Shown: positions 15,290 to 24,477 of the stretch, piece after piece
Numbering within the stretch: position 1 is the first letter of the stretch
How the letters are laid out: every line of letters begins with the position of its first letter
From: CAZRCZ01 sp964598765
GTDB taxonomy: Bacteria > Sumerlaeota > Sumerlaeia > MVZB01 > JAJFLK01
Assembly (NCBI GenBank): GCA_964598765.1
Contig: CAZRCZ010000033.1
Location: 1-31,518, forward strand
Length of the DNA: 31,518 bases
Direction of reading: 5' to 3'
The notes under the pieces: generated by a model
Seen by the model: the letters and a program-made list of their open reading frames with translations, nothing else
Told to the model about the DNA's origin: nothing
Database searches by the model: none
Made by a program: the position numbers and the translations under genes

Positions 15290-16867
15290 TTATTTCTTGC
15301 CCATGAGAACGCCCAGCAAACTCCGAACAGCCGCGAGCTTTTTCCCGATCGAATCCGAATACATGAACTTCGCCATGGCGACCATGAACGGCTCGCTTTT
15401 TTTGTTGTAGGGCAACCAGCCGAGTTCGCCCAGTTTGCCGCCGGCCATGCGGAGAATGCTTCGCGGCGAGGTGTAATTCAGATAACCCATTTCGCCCAGC
15501 GCGCGGCCCACGCCCGAAAGGCGATTCCCGCCAAACGGCAACGTCGGGCATCCCGCCGACGCGCACGCGCCGTTGATCATGATCGAACCGGTGTTCATTT
15601 TTTCGGCGATTTTCTCCCCCGTCGCCGTGTCGCGCGTCCAGACGCTTCCGCCCAATCCATATTCCGAATCGTTCGCCAGTCTCAAAGCCTCCTCGTCGCT
15701 CTCGACCGCCATGATCGGAATGAAGGGACCGAAAGTCTCTTCCCGCATCGTCTCCATCGTTTGGTTGACGTTGGTCAGGACCGTCGGCGGCCAATAAACG
15801 CCGCCGTGGTCTTCAATCGCCTTGCCGCCGAGCCGGACCTGCGCCCCTTTGCTCACGGCGTCCTCCAGATGCCGCTCGTAAATTTCCCTCTGCGGTTTCC
15901 ATTTGACCGGTCCCAAATCGTAATACTCGCCGGAGTTTTGTTTCAGCTTGCCCGCGAGTTCGATGATTTTCTGCGTGAGCGGTTCGGCGATGTCTTTGTG
16001 CGCATAGACGCGCTCGACCGCGACGCACGTCTGCCCCGCGTTCATGCACGCTCCGGTGACGATCCCTCGCGCGGTCTTTTCGAGATCGGCGTCCTTGCGA
16101 ACGATGGCCGCGTCGTTGCCTCCGAGTTCGAGAACAACCGGAATCAACCTCTCGGCGGCGCGCCCCATGATCTTCTTGCCCGTGCGCGGCGAGCCGATAA
16201 AACAAATAATATCCACGTTGTCAATCAACGCCGTGCCGACGTCGGCGTAACCGTGAACAATTTGCACGACGCCGTCGGGAACGCCTGCCTGTTTGTAGAG
16301 GCTCAAAATCAACTCGCCGACGAGCGGATTGTATTCCGACGGTTTCTGAATGCAGGCGTTCCCCGCCGCCAACGCCGGAACCATGTGCTTCATGCCCAGC
16401 TCGAACGGAAAATTCCAAGGCATGATGAATCCGGCGACGCCGCGCGGCTCGTAAACAACCTTCGCCTTTGCCCCCATAAAGAGTTGCGTCGGGCTGACCC
16501 GCACGCCTCCCTCGTATTTTTTGGCGAGCTTCGTGTAGTAGTTGATCGCCTCGCAGATCGGCAGGATCATCGTCACCGCCTCGCAACGGGGCTTGCCGTT
16601 TTCCGCGCTGACGACCCGCGCGATCTCGTCGGCTCGGTCGAGCATGACCTGCTTGAGCCGATGCAGGATCGCATTGCGCGCCGCCGCTCCCATCGCCTGC
16701 CATTGCGCTTGCGCCTTGCGCGCGCGCTCCGCCGCCGACGAAACGTCGGAAGCGGAACTGATTTTCACTTCGCCAAGTTTTTCGCCGGTCGCGGGATTGA
16801 ACGACTCAAGAATGTCGAGCCTTCTCTGGGTTTTGACCGATTCCTCGGTCAATGTCGCCGTGGTCAT
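15290..16867 (-). CDS. NAD(P)+-dependent aldehyde dehydrogenase
   Basis: A 525-aa member of the ALDH superfamily oxidising an aldehyde to its acid. Visible are MPWNFPFELGMK (149-160, with N152 of the oxyanion hole), KPSE (cofactor), FIGSPRTGKKI (223-233), VVLELGGNDAAIV (244-256, general base E247), GQTCVAVERVY (278-288, nucleophile C281) and EETFGPFIPI (later catalytic/cofactor site). The length is slightly above the usual 480-500, with a C-terminal tail of about 40 residues. The substrate cannot be read. ATG 16867 has a near-perfect ribosome-binding site (AAGGAGG). It is the first gene of the run ALDH > protease > flavin reductase > cinA; a promoter should lie in 16880-17020. Confidence 0.93.
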   Translation of the reverse strand: MTTATLTEESVKTQRRLDILESFNPATGEKLGEVKISSASDVSSAAERARKAQAQWQAMGAAARNAILHRLKQVMLDRADEIARVVSAENGKPRCEAVTMILPICEAINYYTKLAKKYEGGVRVSPTQLFMGAKAKVVYEPRGVAGFIMPWNFPFELGMKHMVPALAAGNACIQKPSEYNPLVGELILSLYKQAGVPDGVVQIVHGYADVGTALIDNVDIICFIGSPRTGKKIMGRAAERLIPVVLELGGNDAAIVRKDADLEKTARGIVTGACMNAGQTCVAVERVYAHKDIAEPLTQKIIELAGKLKQNSGEYYDLGPVKWKPQREIYERHLEDAVSKGAQVRLGGKAIEDHGGVYWPPTVLTNVNQTMETMREETFGPFIPIMAVESDEEALRLANDSEYGLGGSVWTRDTATGEKIAEKMNTGSIMINGACASAGCPTLPFGGNRLSGVGRALGEMGYLNYTSPRSILRMAGGKLGELGWLPYNKKSEPFMVAMAKFMYSDSIGKKLAAVRSLLGVLMGKK

Positions 16868-16872
16868 GGATG

Positions 16873-16879
16873 CCTCCTT
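16873..16879 (-). promoter_or_regulatory. Strong ribosome-binding site of the ALDH gene
   Basis: AAGGAGG on the minus strand lies 5 nt before ATG 16867, near consensus and stronger than those of neighbouring genes. Confidence 0.7.
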
Positions 16880-16988
16880 GCGCGGACGTTCCCGCGTCGC
16901 AATTCATTATGCGGGACCATGATATACCGCGCCGACTCTCAAGGAAAGATGAATCCGGCCTCCCCTTTCTCTGAGTCCGGATTCTGCT

Positions 16989-17020
16989 CAATCCGTGTTC
17001 ATCCGTGGGTGTCCGTGTCC
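16989..17020. repeat. TCCGTG-type intergenic repeat
   Basis: Three or more TCCGTG units (ATCCGTGTTCATCCGTGG then TGTCCGTGTCC) between the ALDH gene and the stop of the truncated secreted-protein gene. Same class as the other low-complexity intergenic repeats; I cannot say whether it forms a structure. Confidence 0.6.
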
Positions 17021-17023
17021 AAT

Positions 17024-17983
17024 TTATGGCGTGAGCATCCGCGTTAGTTTGAGACCCAAAATCTGCACCCCGTCCGCGCCCGTGCCCGTTCCGTTCAACT
17101 CGGGCCGGTTCTGGAAATCCACCATCGGCCGCAACCGATTCATGTCGGGATTGGCCGTCAAATCAATCGCCGTCGCGTTGTGACTGTAGAAGAACCCGAC
17201 GTAGGTCTGCGGTCCGTTCGTCAGACCCGGCAACCTCGGCGAGCCGCTCCGGTCCATGTTCTGCCACGATCCCCGCGTCGTCCAATGCCACAACCCCAAT
17301 TCATTGGTCGCCGTGTCCACATACAACGTCACCGCGTCGGGCGGGTCAATCCCCGCGTTGGCGGGATCCATCTGCAAGTCGGCGCTCACGCGGAACAGCG
17401 TGTCGGCGGGCCAGACCACCGGATAAAGGCTCGGCAGATTGTAAACATGATTCGGCGGGTCAAGGTCCACCGCCGGAATCAACCGTGCCGCGTCCAAATC
17501 GGTGTTCAACCGATAGGTCGCCGTGTGCGTCGCGTCGTCAATCTGCGCGAATAGGGGATTCTGCCCGTAGATAAACGGCGCGTGCGTCGCGTTGGAAATC
17601 GGCGTGTCATAGACGACCGCGTCCTCCGTTAGCGCGCTGATCGGATAACCGTCCACGCGAACCGACGAAATGCAGACGTTGCCCGAATCATTGTTCGCGT
17701 TCCAGCCCTCCGATCCCAAATCCAGAACGCGGAACATGAGCCGCATTCCCGTGTAGGGGGCGTTTTGCGGATCGAACGCGCCGAGCGTGCCGTCGTTCAG
17801 CAAGCCGCGCCATTGCGGCGTCAACATCGCGCTGGGCGCGATCCACGTCTCAAACTCGGTTCGCCCCTTTGCGCCACTTTCCGCACCTCGGGTGGCTCCA
17901 GCATTGATAACCGGGTGACTCCGACTTAGTATGCCACGGGTTCGGAATGAACCCCGCGAAGGATTCGACTCGGAAAATGGCAC
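17024..17983 (-). pseudogene. 3' remnant of a secreted/surface protein gene (LamG-like style), 5' end lost
   Basis: An open frame of 319 codons whose bulk (from about residue 40, TEFETWIAPSAMLTP...) reads like the C-terminal, beta-rich part of an extracellular protein (many Asp/Asn/Pro/Thr, few Cys, repeated short strands). No signal peptide or membrane segment is visible. The first about 40 residues (Ser/Arg-rich) do not look like the same protein, and this segment lies opposite the hsdM remnant and its upstream region. I infer that the 5' part was removed when the island starting near 17.86-17.98 kb arrived. Function not recognised. It might still be expressed as a short protein, but lacks an export signal. 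Confidence 0.5.
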
Positions 17984-18057
17984 GCTCCAAGACCGCCTCC
18001 AAAAGCTCTGATTCCTCCGCCCAGCTCGGCTTCGAGGTCAAGCTGTGGCCGCGGTAG
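17977..18057 (+). pseudogene. N-terminal remnant of type I restriction methylase subunit HsdM
   Basis: ATG 17977 opens a 26-codon frame ending at TAG 18055-18057. Residues 13-24 (SSAQLGFEVKLW) match the conserved HsdM opening (A-(Q/N)-L-G-F-E-x-K-L-W), which in full HsdM continues into the AADxLRxxMDAxEYK segment. Here it ends after LWPR with a stop, so the rest (about 500 residues) is gone. The Ser/Lys-rich lead-in is also typical. It ends 13 nt before the helicase start, so it may now act as a short leader peptide whose translation feeds the helicase gene. Short, but the match is distinctive; chance resemblance cannot be fully excluded. Confidence 0.6.
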
Positions 18058-18070
18058 AAAACTGAGCAAC

Positions 18071-21000
18071 ATGTCCTCCGATCTGACATTCATCACCAAC
18101 GAATCCGGCAAACATCTCCGCGACCGTTTTGGCGCCCTGCTAGGCGAAGACACCCGGTTCTTCGACTGCCTTGTCGGCTACTTCTTCATCAGCGGCTTCC
18201 ACAAGCTCCATCCGGCACTCACCGGCACAGAGAAGATTCGCATCCTCGTTGGCATCAAGACTGACCGGTCCACCTTTGAGCTGATTCAATCCGCGAAGGC
18301 GCAGCAGGAATTTGTTCTTGAATCACACGCCGACGTTCGCCAGCAACTACCCGCCGAAATCTTGGGTGAGTTTCAGCGCTCCGGTGACACTTACGACATC
18401 GAGGATGGCGTCCGCAAGTTCGTCGAGTGGATCAAGTCCGGAAAACTGGAGGTCCGCGCCTACCCGTCCGAGCGCGTTCACGCCAAGCTCTACATCATGA
18501 CTTTCCACGAGGGCGACCGCGACAAGGGCCGCGTGATCACCGGTTCGAGCAACTTTACCGAGGCAGGCCTCGCGGATAATCTGGAGTTCAATGTCGAGTT
18601 GAAGAACCGCGCTGACTACGAATTCGCCCTCGCCAAGTTCAATGAGCTTTGGGCCAAGTCCGTGGACGTGACCAAGGATTACGTCACGACCATAGAGGTC
18701 AAATCGCCCTACGCCCCGTTTACGCCCCAGGAGCTTTATCTCAAATTCCTCTACGAATACTTCTGCGGAGAACTCAACCTCCCTGAGGAAATCGAGGACC
18801 TGTATCTGCCTACGGGCTTCAAAAAATTGAAGTATCAGGAAGAGGCCGTGCTGAACGCCCGCAAGGTCCTCGATGAATACGGCGGCGCGTTCCTGTCCGA
18901 TGTTGTCGGCCTCGGCAAAACCTACATGTCCGCGTTGCTGGCCCAGCATCTGAACGAGCCGTGTCTCGTCATCGCTCCACCGCATCTGCTCGATTCACAC
19001 AACCCCGGCTCATGGCCCAACGTTTTCCGCGACTTTGGGGTGCGCGGTTATCTGTGCGAGTCGCTCGGCAAGCTCGAATCTTTGCTTGAGCGTGACCTCC
19101 GGAAATTCACCACCGTCTTCATTGACGAGTCGCACCGCTTCCGCACCGAAGACACGCAAAGCTACGAAATGCTCGCGCAGATTTGCAGGGGCAAGCGCGT
19201 CGTGCTCGTTTCGGCGACGCCGCTGAACAACACGCCCCAAGACATCCTCAGCCAGATCAAGCTCTTCCAGCCCGGCAAGAACAGCAACATTCCGAACGTC
19301 CGCAATCTCGAAGCCTTCTTCGGCGCACTCCGCCGCCGTCTCGAAGGACTCGACCGCCAGCGCGACCGGGAAGTCTATTTCCGCACCGTGCAGGAAAACG
19401 CCCGGGAGACGCGCGAGAAGATTCTCAAGTTCTTGATGATCCGCCGCACACGCACGGAGATTGAGAAATACTACGGCGCGGACTTGAAGCAACAGGGCTT
19501 GAAGTTCCCGGAAGTCGCCAACCCCGAACCGCTCTTCTACAAGTTCAACAAGGTCGAAGCCGAGGTCTTCGACGAGACCATCCGTTCGCTCACGCACGAC
19601 TTCAAATACGCCCGCTACACGCCGTTGGCCTACTACACCGGCGAACGCGACGAGCAGGAAGTTCAGAGCCAGCGCAACCTCGCCAAGTTCATGAAGATTC
19701 TCACGGTGAAGCGTCTCGAAAGCAGTTTCACCGCGTTCCTCGCCACGTTGAGCCGCTTTATGGTCAGCTACGAGCGCGTCATCGCCGAGTTCCGCAAGGG
19801 CCACGTCTTCATCAGCAAAAAGCACATCGGGAAAATCTTTGAACTCCTCGAATCCGACGACCAGGAGGGCATTGACCGGTTGCTCGAAGAGGAAAAGGCC
19901 GAGAAACTTGCCGCCAAGGATTTCCGACCGGAGTTCATTGCCGACCTCGAAAACGACCTCAAGGCGCTCAACGCCATTCGCAGTCTGTGGACGCAGGTCA
20001 CCCGAGACCCCAAGTGGGAATCCTTTCGCGCCATCCTTAAGAAAACGCCGTTGCTCAAGGCCGGCAAAGTCATTATCTTCACCGAGTCCAAGCAAACCGC
20101 CGACTATCTCGCCGGCAAAATCCGCGATGAGGTCGAGCCGAGGGTTCTGCTTTTCACCGGCGAATCGCTCCACAGCGTCCGCGAAGAAGTCACTGCCAAT
20201 TTCGACGCCAAGGCGTTTCGCCCCAAGGACGATTACCGCATCCTCGTGGCCACCGAAGTTCTAGCCGAAGGCGTCAACCTCCACCGCTCCAACGTCGTCA
20301 TCAACTACGACATCCCGTGGAATCCCACTCGCCTCATTCAGCGCGTCGGGCGCGTCAACCGCGTGGACACCAAGTTCGACGCGATTTACACCTATAACTT
20401 CTTCCCGACCGACGAAGGCAACGACCTCATCAAGCTTCGCGAAGCCGCGGAGGCGAAAATCCACGCCTTCATCCAGATGCTCGGCGCGGATGCCCGCCTG
20501 CTGACCGAGGGCGAGGAAATCGTTTCACACGACCTGTTCGCCAAATGGAACTCCAGGAAAACGATCACTGGGGAGGATGAGGACGAGGAAACCGAACTCA
20601 AGTTCCTCACCGAAATCCGTAGCATCCGCGACAAGCAGCCCGACCTGTTCGAGCGCATCAAGCGCCTGCCCAAGAAGGCGCGTTCGACACGCACACCGGC
20701 ATCCACTCCCGCTGTGCCTAGCCTCCCCGCGCTCCTCACCTACTTCCGCCAGGGGAAACTCGACAAGTTCTTCTTGGGCGTTGCCGGAGGCGCAACCACC
20801 GTCGAACTCGATTTCATGTCGGCGGCCAACATTCTCAAGCCGGCCGATCCCAAAGAGCCGCGCCAATCCATACCCCGCGAGTTCTACGATTTGCTGGACA
20901 GGAACAAGGCCGCGTTTGTCACCGCCACAACCGCCGATGCGGAGCAAGCCGCCGCCACCCATCACGGTAGCCCGAACGACGCCTACATCCTCAAACGGCT

Positions 21001-21286
21001 CAAGGACAAAGCCGTCCGCCGTTGCCGGCAGTTCACCGAAGACGACGAGGAATTCGTCGCCAAGGTCATTCGCCTTGTGGAAGACGGCTCGCTCCCAAAG
21101 GCCACGGCCAAGAAGGTCGCCGCCGCCCTGAAGAAGCCCGAGAACCTTCCGCCGCTCAAAGTGCTCGCGGTCCTCCGCCGCGAGATCAAACCAGAGTTCT
21201 TCCAAACCACGCCGCTTGCCCACGCCAGCCGGGCGCTCGCTCCCCGCGAAGTCATCCTGTCCTCCTACCTCGTGCAACAGCCATGA
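18071..21286 (+). CDS. PLD-nuclease / Snf2-type helicase fusion (defence-type)
   Basis: A 1071-aa protein. Residues about 25-200 are a phospholipase D-like nuclease domain of the type found N-terminal to Snf2 helicases: VHAKLYIM (136-143, H137 and K139 of the H-x-K motif) and GSSNFTEAGLADNLEFNV (158-175). Residues about 250-800 are a superfamily 2 motor: Walker A VVGLGKTYMS (278-287), DESHRFR (352-358), VSATPLNNTP (380-389), then the second RecA lobe with EVLAEGVNLHRS (729-740) and QRVGRVNRVD (757-766). The tail (about 800-1071) is unassigned. One HKD motif per chain means dimerisation is likely. It probably translocates on DNA and cuts it in restriction. Its stop overlaps the methyltransferase start (ATGA), forming a two-gene unit. 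Confidence 0.9.
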   Translation: MSSDLTFITNESGKHLRDRFGALLGEDTRFFDCLVGYFFISGFHKLHPALTGTEKIRILVGIKTDRSTFELIQSAKAQQEFVLESHADVRQQLPAEILGEFQRSGDTYDIEDGVRKFVEWIKSGKLEVRAYPSERVHAKLYIMTFHEGDRDKGRVITGSSNFTEAGLADNLEFNVELKNRADYEFALAKFNELWAKSVDVTKDYVTTIEVKSPYAPFTPQELYLKFLYEYFCGELNLPEEIEDLYLPTGFKKLKYQEEAVLNARKVLDEYGGAFLSDVVGLGKTYMSALLAQHLNEPCLVIAPPHLLDSHNPGSWPNVFRDFGVRGYLCESLGKLESLLERDLRKFTTVFIDESHRFRTEDTQSYEMLAQICRGKRVVLVSATPLNNTPQDILSQIKLFQPGKNSNIPNVRNLEAFFGALRRRLEGLDRQRDREVYFRTVQENARETREKILKFLMIRRTRTEIEKYYGADLKQQGLKFPEVANPEPLFYKFNKVEAEVFDETIRSLTHDFKYARYTPLAYYTGERDEQEVQSQRNLAKFMKILTVKRLESSFTAFLATLSRFMVSYERVIAEFRKGHVFISKKHIGKIFELLESDDQEGIDRLLEEEKAEKLAAKDFRPEFIADLENDLKALNAIRSLWTQVTRDPKWESFRAILKKTPLLKAGKVIIFTESKQTADYLAGKIRDEVEPRVLLFTGESLHSVREEVTANFDAKAFRPKDDYRILVATEVLAEGVNLHRSNVVINYDIPWNPTRLIQRVGRVNRVDTKFDAIYTYNFFPTDEGNDLIKLREAAEAKIHAFIQMLGADARLLTEGEEIVSHDLFAKWNSRKTITGEDEDEETELKFLTEIRSIRDKQPDLFERIKRLPKKARSTRTPASTPAVPSLPALLTYFRQGKLDKFFLGVAGGATTVELDFMSAANILKPADPKEPRQSIPREFYDLLDRNKAAFVTATTADAEQAAATHHGSPNDAYILKRLKDKAVRRCRQFTEDDEEFVAKVIRLVEDGSLPKATAKKVAAALKKPENLPPLKVLAVLRREIKPEFFQTTPLAHASRALAPREVILSSYLVQQP

Positions 21287-24200
21287 ACAATCAACAAGCC
21301 CGTGCACGTGTCGCCGAGACTTTCCCGCGAGCGTTCAATCGCGCGAAGTTCCTCGAATTCACGCGCAACCTGTTGCACCGCTTTGACGAGTCCAAGGCGG
21401 CGCAGTGGAACGCCACCTACGTCAAGGACGCCTTCAAGCCCCACGTCGCCCGGTTTGAGCGTCTCGGCACATACACATCGCCCGATGACGAAAAGCTCGA
21501 CGTGCTGATTGTCCACCTAACCAATGAATCCAAACTGGAACGCGCCCGCACAGCCATCCGCAACTTCGTCGCCGACCACCTGAAAACCCGCGACAACAAG
21601 GACGCCGCCCTCGTCGCGTTCGTCTCGCCCACGGAACGCCAGTGGCGCTTCTCCTACGTCAAGATGGAATATGCCGCCGTCGAGACCGAATCCGGCAAGG
21701 TCGGCGTCGAGACGCGCCTCACACCTGCCCGGCGCTATTCCTACATTGTCGGCGAAGGTGAAAGCTGCCACACCGCTCAATCCCGCTTCCTCGCTCTGCT
21801 CCAGAACACCGATTGTCCGCCCAAGCTCGCGCAGATCGAGGACGCCTTTAGCGTCGAGGCCGTCACCAAGGAGTTCTTCAAGCAATACGCCGCCCTCTTC
21901 GGCGACATCGAGGCCGCGCTCCAGAAAATCTCCGCCAAGGACAAGACCATCCGCGACGAGTTCCAGAAAAAGCACGTCGGCTCCGTGGACTTCGCCAAGA
22001 AGCTCATGGGCCAGATCGTTTTCCTCTACTTCCTGCAAAAGAAGGGCTGGCTCGGCGTCGAGAAGAGCAAGGACTGGGGCACCGGCCCGCACGATTTCCT
22101 GCGCCGCCTCGCCCGTGGTGAATACGGCGCTTACGAGAACTTCTTCAACGACATCCTCGAACCGCTTTTCTACGACACGCTTGCCACCGACCGCGGCCAC
22201 GAAGCGTGGTGCATGACCTTCAAGTGCCGCATCCCGTTTCTGAACGGCGGCTTGTTCGAGCCGCCGGGCGATTACGACTGGCGCAAGATCGACATCACAC
22301 TGCCGAACAAGTTCTTCACCAACAGCGAGCGCACCGACGCCGGCGACACCGGCACGGGCGTCCTCGACGTTTTCGACCGCTATAACTTCACCGTCAACGA
22401 AGCCGAGCCGTTGGAAAAGGAGGTGGCCATTGACCCGGAAATGCTAGGCAAGGTCTTCGAGAACCTCATCGAAGAAAACCGCCGTAAAGGTCTCGGATCG
22501 TTCTATACGCCGCGCGAGATCGTCCATTATATGTGTCAAGAGAGCCTCATCAACTACCTCGACACCAGCGTCAATACGCCAAAGGAAAATGTCCCCCGCG
22601 CCGACCTCGAAACCTTCGTTCGTCTCGGCGACCAAATTTCCCACTACGAAGCCGTGGACACCCGCTACGTGGGCCGGGAGATGCCGAAGCGGGTCAAGGA
22701 GCACGCCAAGCTCATTGACGAAAAGCTCGCCGAAATCACCGTCTGCGACCCCGCCGTCGGCTCAGGCGCATTTCCGGTGGGCATGATGACCGAGATTGTC
22801 CGCGCCCGCTCCGCGCTCACGCCCTACTTCAACGACGTTCACGACCGCACGCCGTATCATTTCAAGCGGCACGCCATCCAGAACTGCCTTTACGGCGTGG
22901 ACATTGACCCCGGCGCGGTCGAAATCGCCAAGCTCCGCCTCTGGCTCTCGCTCGTGGTGGACGAGGAGGATGTGAAACAAATCAAGCCCCTGCCGAACCT
23001 GTTCTACAAAATCGTCACCGGCAACTCCCTGCTGGGCGTGGAGAAAGATCTGTTAAACCATCAACTTTTTGAGAAACTCGAAAAACTGAAACCCCTCTAC
23101 TTCGACCTGTCCGATCAGTCCGAAAAGTCCGCTCTCCGCCACCAGATTGACGACCTCATCCACGAACTGACCAACGGCAAGGAAGCCTTCGACTTTGAGA
23201 TTTATTTCTCCGAAGTGTTTCACAGGAAGGGCGGGTTTGATGTAGTGGTTGGCAATCCACCCTATCTTAATGTTGAGTTAGTCGCACCGGTGGACAAAGA
23301 GTATTTCGCTCGCACCTACAAAACCTTCTACAAACGCTTTGATGTCTTCGGCCTGTTTTTTGAATTGGGACTCACGAGCCTCGTGAAAAACGGAACGGTC
23401 GCGTTCATCATCCCGCAGCAAATTGCCAACAACCTCTCATACAAAAAGCTTCGTGACCTGATGCTGAACAACAAATGGCTACACGAGGTTTTGTATCTCG
23501 GCGACAAAATCTTCGAGGCAGCCAGCAACGATGTTTGCGTCTTGTTTCTGTGGAAGCCGCGCGTCGAGCGCATTCGGTTGGTGAATGCCCTCGACTTTGA
23601 AAACTGGACAAAGGTCGAGGTGGCGACCGACTACTTCAAGAAATTCAACAACATCATAAGTTTTTCGGCAGACGTTTCGTCCGACTCCATCTTCGACAAG
23701 ATCTTCGACGCAAAGCACGGGAAAATCCGCGAGCGATTCGATGTGTTCCAAGGAATTGTCACCGGCAATAACACGGCGTTCCTCCCAGACGAGGCAGCCA
23801 TTCGTACCGCGAAAATCGAAAGGCAACTCCTCCATCCTGTCTTGCTCGGAAGAGACTTTGAGAAATGGCTAATCCGAAGCACAGACCGCCGCATTCTCTA
23901 CGTGAACGGCGAGACTGACATCAAAGGGTTTCCCAATTCTGAACAGTGGCTTTCTCAATTCAAAGCGGATCTAAAGAAGAGAAGGGAGTGTCAGAAGGGC
24001 GTAATTCCGTGGTTTTCGCTTCAATGGCCAAGAGACAAGACACAACTCGAACGAACGCCAAAGCTCATGGTTCAAAGGACGCGCAACCCGCGGCTCAAAA
24101 CTCGAATCGTCGCAATGGTTGACCAACACGGGCTATTCGCCATGGAGAGCGTAATTCTTCTCACACCCAAAGTCGAAACTGCGCCAACCTATTTTATGTT

Positions 24201-24477
24201 GGGAGTTTTGAACTCCTCTTTGATCAATTATCTGTTCGCAACTAAGTTCTTGAATGTTGCAGTTAAGGCCGAGTATCTCAAGGAAACCCCCGTTCCCGCC
24301 GGGTCACCGGAAAAGCAAAAGGCGGTGGAGCGCCTGGTTGACCGCATCCTCGCGGCGAAGGCGCGGGACGCCGGAGCGGACCTGAGCGCGTGGGAGCGGG
24401 AGATTGACCAGTTGGTCTATGCGCTCTACGGCCTGACGCCCGAAGAAATCCAAATCGTGGAATCCGCCCTCAAGTAA
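21283..24477 (+). CDS. Eco57I/PglX-like N6-adenine methyltransferase with TaqI-like specificity region
   Basis: A 1064-aa protein. A helical N-terminal part (about 1-400) includes RRYSYIVGEGESCHTAQ and VTKEFFKQYAALF, seen in Eco57I-type R-M proteins. FYTPREIVHYMC (407-418) precedes the methyltransferase core: VCDPAVGSGAFPVGMM (487-502, motif I), YGVDIDPGAVEIAKLRLWL (acidic residue for SAM) and VVVGNPPYLNVE (catalytic NPPY at 658-661). After that comes a TaqI-like specificity region (about 700-1020), then helices. It should methylate adenine N6 at one strand of a target site. I see no convincing PD-(D/E)XK site, so cutting probably depends on the PLD-helicase partner. Roughly 23.04-24.29 kb is more AT-rich than the rest of the gene. 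It is the last gene of the island. Confidence 0.9.
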   Translation: MNNQQARARVAETFPRAFNRAKFLEFTRNLLHRFDESKAAQWNATYVKDAFKPHVARFERLGTYTSPDDEKLDVLIVHLTNESKLERARTAIRNFVADHLKTRDNKDAALVAFVSPTERQWRFSYVKMEYAAVETESGKVGVETRLTPARRYSYIVGEGESCHTAQSRFLALLQNTDCPPKLAQIEDAFSVEAVTKEFFKQYAALFGDIEAALQKISAKDKTIRDEFQKKHVGSVDFAKKLMGQIVFLYFLQKKGWLGVEKSKDWGTGPHDFLRRLARGEYGAYENFFNDILEPLFYDTLATDRGHEAWCMTFKCRIPFLNGGLFEPPGDYDWRKIDITLPNKFFTNSERTDAGDTGTGVLDVFDRYNFTVNEAEPLEKEVAIDPEMLGKVFENLIEENRRKGLGSFYTPREIVHYMCQESLINYLDTSVNTPKENVPRADLETFVRLGDQISHYEAVDTRYVGREMPKRVKEHAKLIDEKLAEITVCDPAVGSGAFPVGMMTEIVRARSALTPYFNDVHDRTPYHFKRHAIQNCLYGVDIDPGAVEIAKLRLWLSLVVDEEDVKQIKPLPNLFYKIVTGNSLLGVEKDLLNHQLFEKLEKLKPLYFDLSDQSEKSALRHQIDDLIHELTNGKEAFDFEIYFSEVFHRKGGFDVVVGNPPYLNVELVAPVDKEYFARTYKTFYKRFDVFGLFFELGLTSLVKNGTVAFIIPQQIANNLSYKKLRDLMLNNKWLHEVLYLGDKIFEAASNDVCVLFLWKPRVERIRLVNALDFENWTKVEVATDYFKKFNNIISFSADVSSDSIFDKIFDAKHGKIRERFDVFQGIVTGNNTAFLPDEAAIRTAKIERQLLHPVLLGRDFEKWLIRSTDRRILYVNGETDIKGFPNSEQWLSQFKADLKKRRECQKGVIPWFSLQWPRDKTQLERTPKLMVQRTRNPRLKTRIVAMVDQHGLFAMESVILLTPKVETAPTYFMLGVLNSSLINYLFATKFLNVAVKAEYLKETPVPAGSPEKQKAVERLVDRILAAKARDAGADLSAWEREIDQLVYALYGLTPEEIQIVESALK

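Noticed and set aside
15276..15794. N-terminal extension of the retropepsin-like gene into the ALDH gene
   Set aside because: The extension is the ALDH gene read in the wrong frame (Gly/Arg/His-rich); ATG 15275 gives the normal size with a plausible ribosome-binding site.
15761..17047. Long plus-strand open frame opposite the ALDH gene
   Set aside because: Antisense shadow; the sequence is Arg/Asp/Leu-rich without motifs, while ALDH on the other strand is fully conserved.
19010..21307. Long minus-strand open frames opposite the helicase
   Set aside because: GC-rich third positions leave reverse frames open; no motifs, and the plus-strand helicase is clear.
21283..22500. A nuclease domain at the N-terminus of the methyltransferase (type IIG-like)
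   Set aside because: I could not identify a convincing D...(D/E)-x-K set; the segment looks helical, so cutting was assigned to the PLD partner.
18071..24477. Calling the island a BREX or DISARM system
   Set aside because: BREX needs PglZ/BrxC and DISARM needs DrmB (DUF1998) plus a separate PLD; none are in the window. Only domain relatives are shared.
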